Under the pieces are notes generated by a model, which worked only from the letters and a program-made list of their open reading frames with translations, was not told the DNA's origin and made no database searches. A DNA stretch of 25,017 bases from an uncultured Clostridia bacterium (GTDB lineage Bacteria; Bacillota; Clostridia; Christensenellales; UBA1242): positions 1 through 25,017 of the forward strand of contig CALWTN010000025.1 of assembly GCA_944384475.1 (NCBI GenBank), read 5' to 3'. Numbering within the stretch: position 1 is the stretch's first letter; the number at the start of each line of letters is the position of its first letter. The position numbers and the translations under genes are program-made. Positions 1 to 9,760 of the stretch are shown in pieces.

Positions 1-1
1 A

Positions 2-3000
2 ACTCCAAAACTTATACAAGACCAAACAGGGTTTACGCTCAGCAGCACGGACGAGGGCGTGACGTTCTACATCCTCTGCCAAGAGACGGACGAAACCGTT
101 CAGCTTGAAGGCAACCACTTTAACATACCTGAAGAATGGAACAGCGGGACATATCATATAACTCCATTTGCTAGAAAAAGCGGGAACATCGATTCATGGA
201 CGGGCGAAAGCGCTAAGCTAGAGGTGAACATCACAAGAATTGACAACGTCAGCAGCATAACCTTTACACGCACTGACGATTATCTCGACCATATATTAAG
301 TTGGGAGGCTGTCGATAACTCTTCTGGCTATGAGATCGAAATTTACAAAGACAATGCTTTGATCGGCAAAATCGGAGATTTAAAAGATTTGCAAATAAAT
401 CTTTCCGCTTTGCAGGCGGTGCAAGAGAGAGGAGAATACGTTTTTAAATTTAGAACGATCACAGATTTTGACACGACTGGCTTGACAAACTCTCAGCAGT
501 TTACGACAACGGTTTCGGTGATGCCGAACACCATTTCAAACATATCGGCAAACGATGACGGGCTGCTTTCGTTTGAGGCACAAAGCGAAGGCGTGGGAAT
601 ATATCTTAACATTAAAGACGCTGACGGCAACGAGCATCAACCTTCGCCTCAAATTTTGGCAAGTGACGTGCGAGAATATTTAGTCAAAGATCTTACAGGG
701 CAACTGCAAATTGTTTTAAGGCAACTCTACACAAACCAAACCACACAAATTGCCGATGGGCAGAACTCTAAAATTGTTATAGATGCACAGCCGCAAAAAC
801 AAGCAATTTACAAACTGCAAGACATAGTGTCGGTGGCCACTGAAAATCAAAATGGCAAGATTGTTGTCTCGCTTGCCGAAGAGGAAGGGACTAGACAATT
901 CTATGTCAAATTTACCGATAAAAATGGACTAGAAACTGTTCAAAAAATTGATTTTGAAAAAGTCAACAACAGCACTTATGAATTTTTGGCGATAGAACTT
1001 TGCGAAAAGTTTGCGCTAACAGACAACGAGCAATGTTCTTTCAAAATTTACAGCACGATTGATGGCACTTTAAGAAGTGACGAGAGCGAGTTTACGTTCA
1101 AGTTTAGGCAATCAAACAACACCGTTTTGCAAGACAAAGCAAGCGAAACTGAAGATTACATTATTATCAAAGATATCAACGGAGACGGGCAAGTAAATCA
1201 AAACATCACAACAATTCATTTGCGTGCAGATCAAGGCAAGGGCTACGATTATCTTGATATAGACGTGGCGCAAACTAAAGGATATTGGATCACGCACACT
1301 TACACCCAAAACGACAAACTGATTGTTGAAAAATCATTTTCACTAACCGCAGTTGAAGCAGAGGGCTATACTTGTGAAGAATGTTACGCCATCAACATTT
1401 CCAAACTGCTTGAACATTTCAATGCAGGAGAAATTGACATTCAAGTTGGATATATAACGTCCACCACCGATGACAATTTTATCGTCAATGCGTTTGCAGA
1501 GGCGGTTGAATATCAAAAATTAAGAGGGCCGTCAAACTTGCAACTAGATCAAGGCAATCTTAAATGGGAAAATTCACAAGGGCCAAACACCGGCTTTGTG
1601 ATTAATCTTGAAGACGGCGTTGCGGATGAAAAAATTGTGGTAAGCGCAAAAGACGCCACCTATTATCTTGGCGAAAACATCAAGAAAACGGGCGAATTTG
1701 AAGTTTCGATTCAGGCGGTTTCTTCTCAGCTTGGAATACTGCCGTCCAACAAACTTTACTATGAAAAAGACAACCAGCATCAAAAAGTAAGAAAGTTAAA
1801 CGAAATTGAAAACAGCTTGTCAATAACAGACGGCGTAATGACGTTAGAGTTCAACGACCTTAGAGCCGCAGCACCAAGCCGAGGCGATGACGAGAGCGTG
1901 AGCGAATACATAGACAAGCATTTAGACAGCTTGGAAAGAAGGTTGGCAAAGAGGAGCGATGCAAGTTTTTGGACGCCATCAAGCTTTGCTTCAAGATTAC
2001 TGACCGACATTTTGAAATATCCTTTTGACTACAACATTGAAGAGCTTGAAAACTTGACGTTCAACTTAAAGTTTGTCAACGATCAAACTCAGCAAGAGTA
2101 TCTTACTTCAGTCAAAGCGATAAACATCTTGTCAAAACTTAATCAAACAACCTTAGAAGAAATGGACGACATGATCAACGGGCTTGGACAAAACGATTAT
2201 AAAACAAGGTTAAGTGCAGTATACAACTTGCTTACAAACAAACAATACTTTAATGGCGTGGCTTCGGATTCTTTGCTTTTTGATGAAATTGGACAAGGCG
2301 AAACGGGGTTGTATAACAAATACAGCGCAGAAAAAATAACTGCTGGCACTTACACAATTTACATTCAACAGCAAGGCTCTGCCGAAAACGACACGTTAAG
2401 TTCTGCCTTTACGTCTAAATTGCAAAATGTAAAGGTTATTGCTTCGCCACAAACTAGGGTGGGATCTAATCCTTCAGACGGAACGACAGAATATTACATT
2501 AAATTTAGGCCAGTTGAGCAGTATCAAAACTACTCGCTTGTGCTTAAAGACAAAAATGCAGACGAGACGCTGAAATACAATCCAATTGTAAAATATGACA
2601 TTTACTATGATGGTTCAAACTGGACGAGATCATCTTTCCAAGGCGAGAGAGTAACTCTGCAAACTGACGGCGAGTATGTGGTGGTTTCGATAAACTCCAA
2701 ACAAACAGGCATTATCTATGAAGAAAACGTAAAAGACATCCATGGTGCATCTGTTTCGCTTGAGGGCAGAGATTTTACTGCAAACATTTATGTCAACGGC
2801 GATTCAACGTCTTTAAACAGCAAAACCGAACAAGTTTCTGTAACTTTCTTAAAGTTTGACATAACCTCCTTGAAACTCGATGCTGGAGTGTTATATTGGG
2901 AGAATTTCAGTGTAAGTAACAAACTTTATTCCACAAAAGTTGCCTATGTGCTTAAAGGAACCGAAAAACAAGAAATCGTTGTTCCAGGGCAAAAACCACA

Positions 3001-6000
3001 ACTTTCGTTTGATAAGGCGGGAACATACACTTATGTAAGTTTCTGCACAGCGGGCAAGGCAGAAGGTTTTTCAATAGAGATAGATAGTCCTGTTTACACG
3101 ATTTACAATTTGCAAAAACTTGCAGCGCCAGACATAAAAGTTCAAGATGGCGAGTTTGTTATCTCAGACACAAACAACAATTTTGTGCCAAAAGAATTTT
3201 TGATTTCAAACAACGTATACAATCAAACAAAGGATGAGATGTTCCAACTCTCAACCAATGGAAAGGAGAGCATCACTCATCAAACGGGCGTCAACAGACT
3301 GACAAGCGGCTCTTCAGATGCTTATGAATATCGACTTACAGAGCGCAGTGCAAATGTATTCTACTTTGCAACCGCAGGCGACTCTTTTAAACTGACAGCA
3401 CAAGACTTGGCTGGCAGCGATAAAGATGGATACGAGATAACCATAAACGCAAATGGGCAGGGCTCAACAGCAGAGTATTCTCCAATCTACATGCAGTCGC
3501 AAACAGTTCAAACAAATGCCGCTAAACTGCAAAACTCTTCAAGCAAAACCATTTGGGTTGGAGAGGGCGATGTTCACTGGTCGCAAGCAGAAGGGCTTGA
3601 TCGTTTGCAGTTGCCAGAAGATTTGACAATCGTCTATGAAGTCGAAGTCAATTATTATTATCAAGTGTTAGGCTCTGACAATACAGTCGAATGGCAATTA
3701 AGTTCTCAAGACAGCAAAACTTATTATACAACACAAACGACGTTGACGGCAGAAAACATAGTCGATCCGACATCTACCGATGAATATCGCTATTCAATTT
3801 ACGTGCGTGCACATGCGTATTTGCCTTCAAACGCAGGAACAATAACAACCATTGAGGGCGAAAGGTTTGCCACGACAACTAATGTGCAATACACAGACGA
3901 GACAACCTTTATCTTGGAAGGCGAGTTGTATTTTTCTGGCGATGCTGAGACTCAACTGCTCACGAGAACAAGTCAAGTTGAAAATCTGAAAATCACAGAT
4001 GGAAAGATTTCGTGGACGCACTCTTCAGCAACAAGTTTTGAGGTTTATTCAGTCAGAAACGGTATGAAGAGCTTGCTTTCAGGAGAGGTTGAACTTGTTG
4101 ACGATGGCACGAAGATGTATTCGTTCACACTTTCACAAAACGAAGAACAACTTAAGCATCGTGAAAGCTATGATATCGTTGTGATTGCAAAACAGACAAG
4201 CAAAATTGATTCAAACATAGCCTACATGCTTGGCGAAGAAAACGTAAAAATATTGTCGCCACTCGAAGAGAGCGACTATCGAACAGAAGAGGTTGCAATC
4301 GCAGGTGCTTCTGCACAAAATGTTAAAAGTGCAAGTTCGGTAGACTTTTCTGAGTATTTCAACAGAAGCCTCATCACAAACAAAAACAATTTCGTTTTGC
4401 AAGTTGATGTGATGGGCGCAAGCGACAGTATTGGCAGAATTATAATTGGCAACAAAACAAAACTTAACATTCAAATTGTGGAAGGCATTCAAAGCATAAG
4501 CGTGGAGGACGGCACTATCAAAGCGCCGCAAGATACGGACATAACGATAAGTGTTCTTCCAATCCCAAATCCAGAAGATCCTTCTGTAAACACCATCCTT
4601 AGTGCATACAAAGCGACTCAAATAGTTTTCTCAAATGTGGAATGGTCTGATGACGACTTGTTCTATTTTGACGAAGATGCTCAAACATTCTACTGGACGT
4701 TTGGCGCAGAGTTTAAAGACAGAGCGCTTGCAGGCGCAAAACCATATAAAGACGATGCAGGTTCGCCTTTGGGACTTGAAAAAGGTTTGACGCTGGATAC
4801 AGCAACCGTTTTGATAGAGCAAGACACTTATTTGCCAATAGTTTATTACATCTCTGGCGTAAAGCATATTTACTATGTTGACGCAACGCAAGTTGGCACT
4901 AAGCTTGAAAAAGAAAAGGTGGTTGTTTTTGCTCAACAACGGACGGTGTCGCTGTTTGAAAAAACAGGCGAAGAGATGGTTGACAGCGGCTTAAAGATCT
5001 CTTACGGCATAAACTATGATTTTGGCGCTGCAAGCTGGAAGGTTGTGTTTAAGATGCCTTTTGAAAGCCAAGCAAACGAATATTATGTGCCAGCGACTGC
5101 CATCTTGACAGAGAACATCGCAGACGAGGTGAAGTTTGTTGTTCAAAGCGAAACGCCAATGTATACGGATGCAAATCTCGAAAACCAAGCGTGCTTGCCA
5201 GAGGGTATGGAGCTTAGCGTGGTTGACTATGATGAAAGCAAACCTTATCAGAAGATTGTCATAGGTCAGACTGAAATTTATGTAGCCACAGAACAAGTTT
5301 ATCACTACTTGCAACAAAAGGATGATCAACCTGTTGAAAGCGTGCATTTTAAAGTGACGATTGAAACAGAATACAACTACTATGAAGGCGTTGCTTATCT
5401 GCACACAGTTAATTCAACACGTGCGTATGACAACCTCAGCTTGGGAGAAAGGGTTTTTGAGTTTGGAGATTACAACGTCAGCGAAGAAGGAATCTATGTC
5501 GGCAGTTTTGAGCCTAATCTAATAGGAAAAATATTAAGTTTCTATGTTCAAGCACGAAAGACGCAAAACAATTTGCTCTCATCTCAGCTTGGCAGAGAAT
5601 ATTCTGAAAACGAAGTGCCAAGTTTTGGTTTGTTTGAAAGTGGCGATGGAAGTCGAAACAACCCTTATCAAATAAATTCGGCACAGCAATTTGGCAACAT
5701 TTCGTTTAGGTCTCAAAAACAGCCTTACCATAACTCCTATGGCGAAAAAATTTATAGGACTAAAACGACAATATCTTCAGGAAGCATTGTTGTAGAACAA
5801 AATGATAAAGAGTTTGTTCAAATAAACGATCCAAGCGAAATTTATTATTTCAAACAAACAAAAGATTTGGTGGCTGGTGAAGATGTTTTTGATGTTGATG
5901 GCTTTATGATCGGCAGCGCCTTTACAGGGCAATACAACGGCGATGGACACACCATTAAAATCAACATAAAAGGTTTAAGCAATTTAAGTGAAGCAATTTC

Positions 6001-6943
6001 CACACGAATCGCATCTTCTGCAACCAACAGTCAGGCGCTAGAATTCAATCAAGGCGCAGCGTTATTTAAAGAGATTGGTGCAAATGGCGTGGTGGAAAAC
6101 TTGAAGATTGATTTTAGTTTGACGTTTGACAATGCCTTTGCAACCAAATTAGACTCAGGCTCTGCTTTGGTTGGAGGATTGGTGCTTGTGAATAACGGCA
6201 TTATATCCAATGTGACGGTGACAAATTCGGCGGTTGAGTTCGCTTCTGCCATGAAAGCGGGCTCTGCCTTGGCGGTTGCTCCTGTCATTGCAGAGAACAG
6301 AGGAACAACCAACAGTCTTGCTTCACAAAGCGAAGTCACAATAAACAACGCTTTCAGCCAAACAGCGCAAAACTTTATGTATGGCGGGGTTGTTGGCTTT
6401 AACAATTCGTCAAACGCTAGGCTAAACCTTGCACAGAACCACGGCAATATTCAGGTTCAGTTTGCAAACAACCGAAACGGATATGTCATGGTTGGCGGGG
6501 TTGCAATTTCAAACGTGGCAGGAATTGTTGAAATGTGCTTAAACAGCGGCAGCGTGCGTGCAACCAACAACAGCGGTTCGGCTTATGCTGGTGGAGTGAT
6601 AGTTCATAGTTATGGAGGCGAAATTTACTACACCGTCAACACAGGCTTGATTTCGGGCAGTTATGCGGGCGGCATTTCGCAAAACGGCGTAAGCGTTAAG
6701 ATGACTGATGTGGTTGGCATGGGAAAAGTCAACAACGCATACAACAATTTGTTTATGCGCTCTGCAACTTACACAAGCGATTCTGGCAAGAATTATACTT
6801 ATGCAAGTTACAACCCAAGTGGCATAACAAACGAAAAGATTACCGCTGATAAAAACATCGATTGCAGAAACAGCAGTTATCAAATTCAAATAAAATATAC
6901 AGATGCAAACAACTATTCAGTGCAAATTATAAAAATTGCATAA
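2..6943 (+). CDS. Giant secreted/surface protein, FN3/Ig-like modules plus GLUG-like C-terminus (5' partial)
   Basis: The frame is open to the left edge, so the start and any signal peptide lie outside the window; about 2313 residues are visible. I see repeated extracellular beta-domain strand signatures of the type x-D-x-G-x-(L/I)-x-W, for example LDQGNLKWEN (near 1544-1573), LDAGVLYWEN (near 2876-2905) and ITDGKISW (near 3991-4014), typical of fibronectin-III/Ig-like modules. DINGDGQVN at 1172-1198 looks like a calcium-binding EF-hand/dockerin loop. From about 5641 the protein changes: GDGSRNNPYQI is the usual entry to beta-helix/GLUG regions, followed by several 'GG(V/L)v..N.g.i..' repeats (about 6170-6750). 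No LPXTG, SLH or transmembrane anchor is visible at the C-terminus. It ends 16 nt before the preferred start of a lipoprotein gene, so the two are probably co-transcribed. Adhesion or polymer binding is inference only; the module calls are by pattern, not by search. Confidence 0.85.
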   Translation, partial: TPKLIQDQTGFTLSSTDEGVTFYILCQETDETVQLEGNHFNIPEEWNSGTYHITPFARKSGNIDSWTGESAKLEVNITRIDNVSSITFTRTDDYLDHILSWEAVDNSSGYEIEIYKDNALIGKIGDLKDLQINLSALQAVQERGEYVFKFRTITDFDTTGLTNSQQFTTTVSVMPNTISNISANDDGLLSFEAQSEGVGIYLNIKDADGNEHQPSPQILASDVREYLVKDLTGQLQIVLRQLYTNQTTQIADGQNSKIVIDAQPQKQAIYKLQDIVSVATENQNGKIVVSLAEEEGTRQFYVKFTDKNGLETVQKIDFEKVNNSTYEFLAIELCEKFALTDNEQCSFKIYSTIDGTLRSDESEFTFKFRQSNNTVLQDKASETEDYIIIKDINGDGQVNQNITTIHLRADQGKGYDYLDIDVAQTKGYWITHTYTQNDKLIVEKSFSLTAVEAEGYTCEECYAINISKLLEHFNAGEIDIQVGYITSTTDDNFIVNAFAEAVEYQKLRGPSNLQLDQGNLKWENSQGPNTGFVINLEDGVADEKIVVSAKDATYYLGENIKKTGEFEVSIQAVSSQLGILPSNKLYYEKDNQHQKVRKLNEIENSLSITDGVMTLEFNDLRAAAPSRGDDESVSEYIDKHLDSLERRLAKRSDASFWTPSSFASRLLTDILKYPFDYNIEELENLTFNLKFVNDQTQQEYLTSVKAINILSKLNQTTLEEMDDMINGLGQNDYKTRLSAVYNLLTNKQYFNGVASDSLLFDEIGQGETGLYNKYSAEKITAGTYTIYIQQQGSAENDTLSSAFTSKLQNVKVIASPQTRVGSNPSDGTTEYYIKFRPVEQYQNYSLVLKDKNADETLKYNPIVKYDIYYDGSNWTRSSFQGERVTLQTDGEYVVVSINSKQTGIIYEENVKDIHGASVSLEGRDFTANIYVNGDSTSLNSKTEQVSVTFLKFDITSLKLDAGVLYWENFSVSNKLYSTKVAYVLKGTEKQEIVVPGQKPQLSFDKAGTYTYVSFCTAGKAEGFSIEIDSPVYTIYNLQKLAAPDIKVQDGEFVISDTNNNFVPKEFLISNNVYNQTKDEMFQLSTNGKESITHQTGVNRLTSGSSDAYEYRLTERSANVFYFATAGDSFKLTAQDLAGSDKDGYEITINANGQGSTAEYSPIYMQSQTVQTNAAKLQNSSSKTIWVGEGDVHWSQAEGLDRLQLPEDLTIVYEVEVNYYYQVLGSDNTVEWQLSSQDSKTYYTTQTTLTAENIVDPTSTDEYRYSIYVRAHAYLPSNAGTITTIEGERFATTTNVQYTDETTFILEGELYFSGDAETQLLTRTSQVENLKITDGKISWTHSSATSFEVYSVRNGMKSLLSGEVELVDDGTKMYSFTLSQNEEQLKHRESYDIVVIAKQTSKIDSNIAYMLGEENVKILSPLEESDYRTEEVAIAGASAQNVKSASSVDFSEYFNRSLITNKNNFVLQVDVMGASDSIGRIIIGNKTKLNIQIVEGIQSISVEDGTIKAPQDTDITISVLPIPNPEDPSVNTILSAYKATQIVFSNVEWSDDDLFYFDEDAQTFYWTFGAEFKDRALAGAKPYKDDAGSPLGLEKGLTLDTATVLIEQDTYLPIVYYISGVKHIYYVDATQVGTKLEKEKVVVFAQQRTVSLFEKTGEEMVDSGLKISYGINYDFGAASWKVVFKMPFESQANEYYVPATAILTENIADEVKFVVQSETPMYTDANLENQACLPEGMELSVVDYDESKPYQKIVIGQTEIYVATEQVYHYLQQKDDQPVESVHFKVTIETEYNYYEGVAYLHTVNSTRAYDNLSLGERVFEFGDYNVSEEGIYVGSFEPNLIGKILSFYVQARKTQNNLLSSQLGREYSENEVPSFGLFESGDGSRNNPYQINSAQQFGNISFRSQKQPYHNSYGEKIYRTKTTISSGSIVVEQNDKEFVQINDPSEIYYFKQTKDLVAGEDVFDVDGFMIGSAFTGQYNGDGHTIKINIKGLSNLSEAISTRIASSATNSQALEFNQGAALFKEIGANGVVENLKIDFSLTFDNAFATKLDSGSALVGGLVLVNNGIISNVTVTNSAVEFASAMKAGSALAVAPVIAENRGTTNSLASQSEVTINNAFSQTAQNFMYGGVVGFNNSSNARLNLAQNHGNIQVQFANNRNGYVMVGGVAISNVAGIVEMCLNSGSVRATNNSGSAYAGGVIVHSYGGEIYYTVNTGLISGSYAGGISQNGVSVKMTDVVGMGKVNNAYNNLFMRSATYTSDSGKNYTYASYNPSGITNEKITADKNIDCRNSSYQIQIKYTDANNYSVQIIKIA

Positions 6944-6959
6944 ATAAAAGGTTATGATT

Positions 6960-7850
6960 GTGAATAAAAATAACATTATGAAAAAGTTTTTTGTCTGTCT
7001 TTTATGTTTGCTTGTGGCGTTGCCAATGTTGGGCTGCGGAGGATCTGCTCCGCAGCTTTCAAACAACGCCATTTCTATGCAGCTGGTCAGCGGAAATGGC
7101 TATGTAAATCAAAATTTTGCTTTTCCAGCCAACGTTGACGGCTTGATAGAGAGCGGAGCATCTGAGCAACAGGCAAAAGAATATGTTGAAGATTTGGTCA
7201 ACCAAATACGGCTTAAAGTTTGGAATAAACTGTTTTTAAACTATTTTGCAATATACAGTGATTCGCCTGACAACCGCTATGTTATTGGTGGAGATTTGGT
7301 CAAATTCACTGAGGCAGACTACAACGATGCCAGCGATTGCGTGGAGTTTTCTTTTAGGTTTGCAAGCGTGGCGGCTTGGAATTATTATCATCCAAAAACC
7401 GACTCACAGCAGCCAGAAGAGGGCGAGGGCGGGGTGTTTATTGAAAAGGACACCTCGTCTGCAGAGTTTGTTTTTTCTCAAAAGGTGAACGGGCAAACGG
7501 TTGGAGAGTTGTATTATCAAATTATCCAAAGCGTAATGGCGGAGCACTTTACGCAACAGCAAATCGACTCGCTTGAAAAGCCTTCGTTTAGATATGACTA
7601 CGTCACACATCACAAGAGAGTGCATTCCAACGCTGATATAAAATACTATGATGGGCTTTATCATCACGTTTGGCAACAGGATTTTGATAAACTTGATGAG
7701 GCTAAAGAGGTGGAGATATCCACAGTAAACGCAAATCGTGGTTGGTGGTATTTGGTGGCGCTGGCTGCGGCTTTGGTTGCTGCGGGAGTTGGGTTCGCAA
7801 CAATTTATTTAATAAACCTCCGCAAAAAGAAAGCAAAAAAAGAAGCATAG
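6960..7850 (+). CDS. Lipoprotein with C-terminal transmembrane anchor, unknown function
   Basis: An in-frame ATG exists at 6954, but AAAAGG at 6946-6951 is 8 nt before the GTG at 6960 and only 2 nt before that ATG, so I prefer the GTG (296 aa). The N-terminus is Lys-rich, then hydrophobic, ending in PMLGCGG, a slightly unusual lipobox (Met at -3). The ectodomain has no family I recognise. The C-terminus is a single hydrophobic helix (from WWYLVALAAALV) followed by a lysine tail, so the chain would be held at the membrane at both ends. It follows the giant surface protein by 16 nt with no terminator between, suggesting a joint role at the cell surface, and is followed immediately by a terminator. 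Alternative: if the Cys is not lipidated, a plain signal peptide or TM protein. Confidence 0.8.
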   Translation: MNKNNIMKKFFVCLLCLLVALPMLGCGGSAPQLSNNAISMQLVSGNGYVNQNFAFPANVDGLIESGASEQQAKEYVEDLVNQIRLKVWNKLFLNYFAIYSDSPDNRYVIGGDLVKFTEADYNDASDCVEFSFRFASVAAWNYYHPKTDSQQPEEGEGGVFIEKDTSSAEFVFSQKVNGQTVGELYYQIIQSVMAEHFTQQQIDSLEKPSFRYDYVTHHKRVHSNADIKYYDGLYHHVWQQDFDKLDEAKEVEISTVNANRGWWYLVALAAALVAAGVGFATIYLINLRKKKAKKEA

Positions 7851-7862
7851 CCTTCTTTTTTT
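7836..7862 (+). terminator. Intrinsic terminator after the surface-protein operon
   Basis: AAAAAAGAAG (7836-7845) pairs with CTTCTTTTTT (7852-7861) around a 6-nt loop and runs into the U tract. It overlaps the last codons and stop of the lipoprotein gene and separates it from the typA promoter. Confidence 0.75.
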
Positions 7863-7863
7863 A

Positions 7864-7891
7864 TTGAAATTACAAAATTTTGTGATATACT
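7864..7891 (+). promoter_or_regulatory. Sigma-A promoter, extended -10, for typA operon
   Basis: TTGAAA (7864-7869), 16-nt spacer, TATACT (7886-7891), with TG at 7883-7884 giving an extended -10 (TGNTATACT). It sits directly after the terminator and 27 nt before the typA start codon, so it most likely drives typA, the small membrane gene, dnaB and gltX. Confidence 0.65.
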
Positions 7892-7918
7892 AAATCGTTA
7901 AAAGGGAAAAATACGAAC

Positions 7919-9751
7919 ATGACAAATGACAAGATTAGAAACATAGCGATTATTGCGCACGTAGACCACGGCAAAACCTCACTAGTCAACGAGATGCTCA
8001 AACAAGGGCATGTGTTCAGAGAAAACCAAGTGGTGGAAGACCGTGTCATGGACAGCAACGCATTGGAAAAAGAAAGAGGCATAACAATTTTGGCGAAAAA
8101 CACCTCTTGCATTTTTAATGGAGTTAAAATAAACATCATCGATACGCCCGGCCACGCAGATTTCGGCGGAGAAGTGGAAAGAGTGCTTAAAATGGTGGAT
8201 GGAGTGTTGCTGCTTGTGGATGCATTTGAAGGGCCAATGCCGCAAACACGTTTTGTTTTGCAAAAAGCGCTCGATTTAGATTTGAAAGTTGTTGTTGTGG
8301 TAAACAAAATTGACAAACCGGACGCCAGACCAAAAGAAGTTGTTGACGAGGTTTTGGAACTGTTTTTAGAACTTGATGCAAGCGAGGAGCAGCTTAACAG
8401 TCCTTTTGTTTTCTGCTCTGCACGAAAGGGAACGGCTTCTTTAAATGAAAAAGAGCAAGGCGAAACTTTGCAACCGCTTTTTGAAACCATACTTTCGCAC
8501 ATTCCAGCGCCTTCTGGCGATGAAAACAAGCCACTGCAACTGCTCATTTCCTCGGCAGAGCACAATGACTATGTTGGCAGGCTTGCGGTTGGCAAAATCA
8601 CGCAGGGAGGCATAAAGGAAGGACAAAATGTTGTCGTTTGCAATTTCTATGAGCCAGACAAAAAACAAAAGGCAAAAATCGTTTCGCTTTTTGCATTCGA
8701 GGGGCTTAAAAGGCAGCCTATCAAAGAGGCAACGATTGGCGAAATTGTTTGCGTGGCAGGGCTTGAACAAGTTAATATCGGCGACACCATTTGCGGCGAG
8801 GAAAATCCTCAACCGATCGAGTTTGTTAAAATTGCCGAGCCAAGCATCGAGATGACTTTTATGGTCAACAACTCTCCATTTGCTGGCACTGAGGGCAAGT
8901 TTGTAACCAGCAGACATTTGCGTGACAGGCTGCAAAAGGAAGCCGTCAAGGATTTGTCTCTTAAAGTTTCAGACGGAGCAACGGCGGATCAATTTATCGT
9001 TAGGGGCAGGGGCGAAATGCACCTTTCCATTTTGATAGAAAACATGCGCCGTGATGGCTATGAGTTTCAGGTTTCAATGCCAAAGGTTTTGATTAAAACC
9101 ATCGATGGTGTAAAGTGTGAGCCGATAGATAGGCTGTTTTTGGATGTGCCAGAAGACAGCGTTGGCACAGTTATGAACAAAATGGGAATAAGAAAAGGCG
9201 AGCTTGTTCAAATGACGCCGCACGGCAACAGAATGAAGATGGAATTTTTGATTCCTTCACGAGGATTGTTTGGGTTTAAGAGCGAACTTCTCACAGACAC
9301 TCGTGGCGAAGGAATCATCAATTCGATATTTGATAGTTATGCGCCATACAAAGGCGAGATTCAAAGAAGAGATGTGGGCTCGCTTATCGCTCATGAAACG
9401 GGAGAGGCGATAGTTTATGGGCTTTTCAACGCACAAGAGAGAGGAGAGTTGTTCATCTCTCCGGGCACAAAAGTTTATGCTGGCATGGTTGTGGGAGAAA
9501 ACCCAAAAGGCGGCGACATCGTTGTCAATGTTTGCAAGAAAAAACATCTTTCAAACATGCGTGCCTCAGGCTCAGACGAAGCGCTTAGGCTGACTCCACC
9601 GAAGATATTAAGCCTTGAAGATGCCATAGAATTTTTGGCCGATGATGAATTGTTGGAAATTACGCCAAAAAATGTTAGAATAAGAAAGATAATTCTTGAT
9701 CACACCATGAGGTTGAGAGAAAAAGGCAAACAACTGCGTGGCGAGATCTAG
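7919..9751 (+). CDS. typA: TypA/BipA ribosome-associated translational GTPase
   Basis: 610 aa, the normal length for TypA/BipA. The GTPase motifs are intact: AHVDHGKT at residues 13-20 (G1), RGITI (G2), DTPGH at 75-79 (G3) with the following FGGEVERV, and NKID at 129-132 (G4). The EF-G-like domains and the TypA-specific C-terminal domain follow. This family binds the 70S ribosome at the EF-G site and is linked to ribosome assembly, stress and cold adaptation. AAAGGG at 7901-7906 lies 12 nt upstream of the ATG, a longer spacing than in neighbouring genes. It is the first gene of an operon continuing with the small membrane gene (9 nt gap), dnaB and gltX. Confidence 0.97.
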   Translation: MTNDKIRNIAIIAHVDHGKTSLVNEMLKQGHVFRENQVVEDRVMDSNALEKERGITILAKNTSCIFNGVKINIIDTPGHADFGGEVERVLKMVDGVLLLVDAFEGPMPQTRFVLQKALDLDLKVVVVVNKIDKPDARPKEVVDEVLELFLELDASEEQLNSPFVFCSARKGTASLNEKEQGETLQPLFETILSHIPAPSGDENKPLQLLISSAEHNDYVGRLAVGKITQGGIKEGQNVVVCNFYEPDKKQKAKIVSLFAFEGLKRQPIKEATIGEIVCVAGLEQVNIGDTICGEENPQPIEFVKIAEPSIEMTFMVNNSPFAGTEGKFVTSRHLRDRLQKEAVKDLSLKVSDGATADQFIVRGRGEMHLSILIENMRRDGYEFQVSMPKVLIKTIDGVKCEPIDRLFLDVPEDSVGTVMNKMGIRKGELVQMTPHGNRMKMEFLIPSRGLFGFKSELLTDTRGEGIINSIFDSYAPYKGEIQRRDVGSLIAHETGEAIVYGLFNAQERGELFISPGTKVYAGMVVGENPKGGDIVVNVCKKKHLSNMRASGSDEALRLTPPKILSLEDAIEFLADDELLEITPKNVRIRKIILDHTMRLREKGKQLRGEI

Positions 9752-9760
9752 GGAGGATGT

